From contig NAOQ01000225.1 of NCBI GenBank assembly GCA_002751075.1, positions 9,557-73,556 of the forward strand: a DNA stretch of 64,000 bases, read 5' to 3'. Shown in pieces: positions 61,445 through 64,000 of the stretch (position 1 is its first letter; each line of letters begins with the position of its first letter). Source of the DNA: Ichthyophonus hoferi. Taxonomy: Eukaryota; Opisthokonta; Ichthyosporea; Ichthyophonida; Ichthyophonidae. A program made the translations under genes and the position numbers. The notes below the pieces were generated by a model that was not told the DNA's origin, did not search any database, and saw nothing but the letters and a program-made list of their open reading frames with translations.

Positions 61445-62940
61445 ACCTGAAGGAATACGGTTTCATTTATTTCATTAACTTTGAGAACAATTCACGTTTT
61501 GAAACAATTATGTTGGATAAAACCATTGCTATAGTATTGATGATAGATATTATTGTATTGTAACTATAAAGCTTTTTTTTTTTTTTTCAATCATTCACCT
61601 GTTGTTTTATAACAACTTCTAGGTAGCCATGGAGTAGGATTACAGTGCAACAGAGATAGGTAAGGCCAAAAAGAAGAAAGTAGAAAATCTCTTTGAAGAG
61701 AAAGTAACGGTTACTGGGTGAAATGGCCAGATGAGTAAAAACACGCATATGTACATATACAACTCATAATCTCCACTGACAATAGACATAATATAAGAAC
61801 ACGAACCCTTCGTTCGTGTTCTTATAAAGCTTACCCTGGGCATTCATATTATGAAAAGGCAAAGTAAAAGTAATTTCCTTCTAAAAAAAATAAAAGCGGA
61901 AAGAAATTAAATAAACTGTGTCTTTCATGTCTCCACCAGAGACGAGACGGGCAAATAAATGGAAAAGAAAACTAAGCTAATGCACCTACTCTTTTATTAT
62001 CCACGGCCACGGGTAATAATAACAATAATGGTAGGCTGTGCCTGAATTGCAAGACCAAGAATAAGAAGATCTACTTTCATTAAATTAGGCGGTAGGTAAC
62101 TACTAACTACCAATAAAATACAAGTTATTAAAATTTGAGTTATATACCAGTTATTGTACTCCAATTATATACCTTTTTGTACTTATGCATCAGTCTTCAT
62201 TGGTCTACATAAAATACTTGTATACACTGGACTGCCTGCTTGTTGGTTGCTCCAAGGTTTTATCGATCGTTGCTTTTATTTAATATGATCTCGAAAGCCT
62301 TAAAAAAATATAATTTCTTTGGCTAAGAACTTCCTCATTTCTTTATAACTATATTTAAAAATCACTATCTAGCATTATCCTTGGAGGTTTATTTAGTTAT
62401 ATAGGTATTATGTATATATGTATATAAGTATGTATACAGGTACATTAGGCATAAAATATATTTTGGTGAGCACTATCTCTGCATTCTGATTCATGATGAT
62501 TCGAATCGGATTGATTAATAAAATTGTTGGCAAACAATTATTGTAGTCCAATCAGAAGATATTTTACATTTTTAGAATATCACCCAATCAACACGAATCA
62601 ACACGAATCACCACGTTTGGTAGCGCACCGCGATATTAGTAATTAACAACCAGTACAGATCAGTAGATTAGGGCTGGTGAAATATTATGTATGGTGACAT
62701 TATACTAATAATTATTCACTAGGTACCATTAAAATGTGTTTTAATTATTGACTTTTATATTATATGTTTATTCAAATGTTTTATAACTCACTCTAGGAAA
62801 TCTCTACTAGCGCAAGGTTAAATGATAGCTCTGCTAATCTAATTTTCAAGAGAATAACCAGTGATATATACAACAGAATGTTTTCTCTATTACTTTATTT
62901 ATTAGTTTAAAGTTTGTAAAAGATATACTATAAAATTATT
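61445..62940. other. Region upstream of intersectin
   Basis: Expected to hold the intersectin 5' UTR exon and promoter. A perfect hairpin lies at 61793-61825 and a small direct repeat (CAACACGAATCAACACGAATC) near 62590. No coding exon was identified. Confidence 0.45.
61793..61825. repeat. Perfect 13-bp stem hairpin
   Basis: ATAAGAACACGAA is followed by the 7-base loop CCCTTCG and its exact complement TTCGTGTTCTTAT. It lies about 350 bases upstream of the intersectin start codon on the template side. Confidence 0.85.
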
Positions 62941-62949
62941 TATTTATGC

Positions 62950-63612
62950 AGTATTTGCCGTCCTGATATTCTTCACCATGATGGCTTTGCGGTTATCTGC
63001 TAAGGGTGGCTCTATCCTTCATTGGAGTACAGTAAGTAGTTAGAGTTAGCCTGAATTTATATTAATTTATATCAAGTTATATAATAAAATAATAATAAAA
63101 ACTTGTAAACATTATAAATTTATAAGAGGTATAAATAGAATGTGTTGCATATATGTGCTTGTACATGCATTGATATATAGTGTTTAAGAATGTATTTTCA
63201 ATCAAGTCATGATCGCAAAGCCTATGAACAAAAACTGCCAACTAACAACTACTAGCCGAATAGTAATCCATAACGGTTTACCAAGTAGTTAAAGGAAAAA
63301 TAAATGCCTGTCAATGCTAATAATTTCATTTAGAAATATTTACAGCATATATCTCTTCATAACTTGTGTTATATTATCCTATTAGCATATACAATACTAA
63401 TAAACAAAGAATAAGGAATAGTTCAGTACAAAACACATTGGCAGACTTAATCAGGTAAATAAATAAAAAATACACAATATTTCTATTATCTTTAGCACTC
63501 ATTTATGTATTAGCCTAATAATATTTATTCTCATTCCACTTCTCCTCTCTACCAAAGCAAAGACAAACTGAAACGTATGAGAGCGCTTATGTGTTTACAG
63601 GATGAAAGATGG
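62950..63612 (+). CDS. Possible 3' end of a small membrane-protein gene
   Basis: A plus-strand exon at about 62951-63029, bounded by TTATGCAG and GTAAGT, reads VFAVLIFFTMMALRLSAK and then GGSILHWST, resembling a membrane segment followed by a basic stop-transfer. A second exon at about 63566-63612 after CCAAAG continues in phase as QRQTETYESAYVFTG and stop. The phases match, but there is no recognised family, the pieces are short and upstream exons are missing. It could be the tail of a single-pass receptor or chance. Confidence 0.25.
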
Positions 63613-64000
63613 TGATGCGTGAAATGTCAGCTACAGAAAATGTACAGACACTAATTATTTTATATAATCACTTAGATTTAGAATAAGAGAGATATAAACA
63701 CTAATTATAATACTTTAAAAAGTTGTAAAATGAAGTTGATACAAGACTTATACGTGTACATAGATGTAAAATCTCTGGGACAACTATCAAAACAAAATAT
63801 TTAATGTACAATTAAAAATTACATATTGCACAACACTTAGCTGTATCATTTAATAAATAACTAATAAATCTGTCAATTATTTAAAATATAACTGTAAAAA
63901 TTAAAAAGTTTATAATTAAAAGGACACATTGTAGTGTTTAACAGACCAATCACAGGTTATAATATATTTTTAAACTTACTTTAATTAACACAGAAGCCCT
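63613..64000. other. Right-edge AT-rich sequence
   Basis: No recognisable feature; very AT-rich. Confidence 0.4.

Noticed and set aside
1-64000. CRISPR arrays, bacterial operons, ribosomal or transfer RNA genes
   Set aside because: No regular spacer-repeat array, no Shine-Dalgarno-led gene strings and no cloverleaf or rRNA-like sequence was seen; the window is eukaryotic nuclear DNA.

Overview
This window is nuclear DNA of an intron-rich eukaryote, most likely an animal or close relative. It is very AT-rich, full of TA, TAA and TACA-type microsatellites, and its genes are cut into many short exons with GT-AG introns. The gene set (intersectin, a BORC-complex myrlysin, an arrestin-domain adaptor, a membrane prolyl 4-hydroxylase) is that of an opisthokont with animal-type trafficking machinery. 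A free-standing gamma-glutamyl phosphate reductase, rather than the fused enzyme of bilaterians, and the divergence of the proteins suggest an early-branching animal such as a sponge. That placement is inference. There are no prokaryotic features.

Layout. 1-343 (-): first exon of a secreted or membrane protein, cut by the window edge. 2634-6164 (-): arrestin-domain adaptor, 5 coding exons, with a PPPY motif. 6165-13816: gene-poor DNA with a tandem duplication and decayed Ty1/copia retrotransposon pieces. 13817-20036 (+): gamma-glutamyl phosphate reductase, 13 exons, 444 aa. 21232-26901 (+): BORCS5/myrlysin, 11 coding exons, 282 aa, with an N-myristoylation start. 27730-35639 (-): an unrecognised basic protein of at least 11 exons, convergent with BORCS5. 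37223-39663 (-): type II membrane prolyl 4-hydroxylase, 2 exons, 479 aa. 43586-61444 (-): intersectin, about 29 exons and 1160 aa, EH-EH-coiled coil-five SH3, ending where short vertebrate intersectin ends. A possible small plus-strand gene end lies at 62950-63612.

I built the gene models by hand from exon reading frames, GT-AG boundaries and intron phase. In the reductase, BORCS5, arrestin-domain, hydroxylase and unknown genes every phase closes. Intersectin also closes, apart from one proline-rich exon whose frame changes inside and probably contains one more small intron.

Functionally, intersectin (endocytosis), the arrestin-domain protein (ubiquitin-linked receptor sorting) and BORCS5 (lysosome positioning) all serve membrane traffic. 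Nothing suggests an operon or cluster. Two of the three N gaps are flanked by exact duplicate copies of the same 106-113 bases, so they look like uncollapsed overlaps rather than missing sequence. Collapsing the one inside the hydroxylase gives an uninterrupted reading frame. I found no clear new multi-gene system. The best leads are NPF motifs inside intersectin's own linkers, the unfused reductase, the unrecognised 11-exon gene with two competing donor sites, and a strong excess of ATTGG/CCAAT words in introns.
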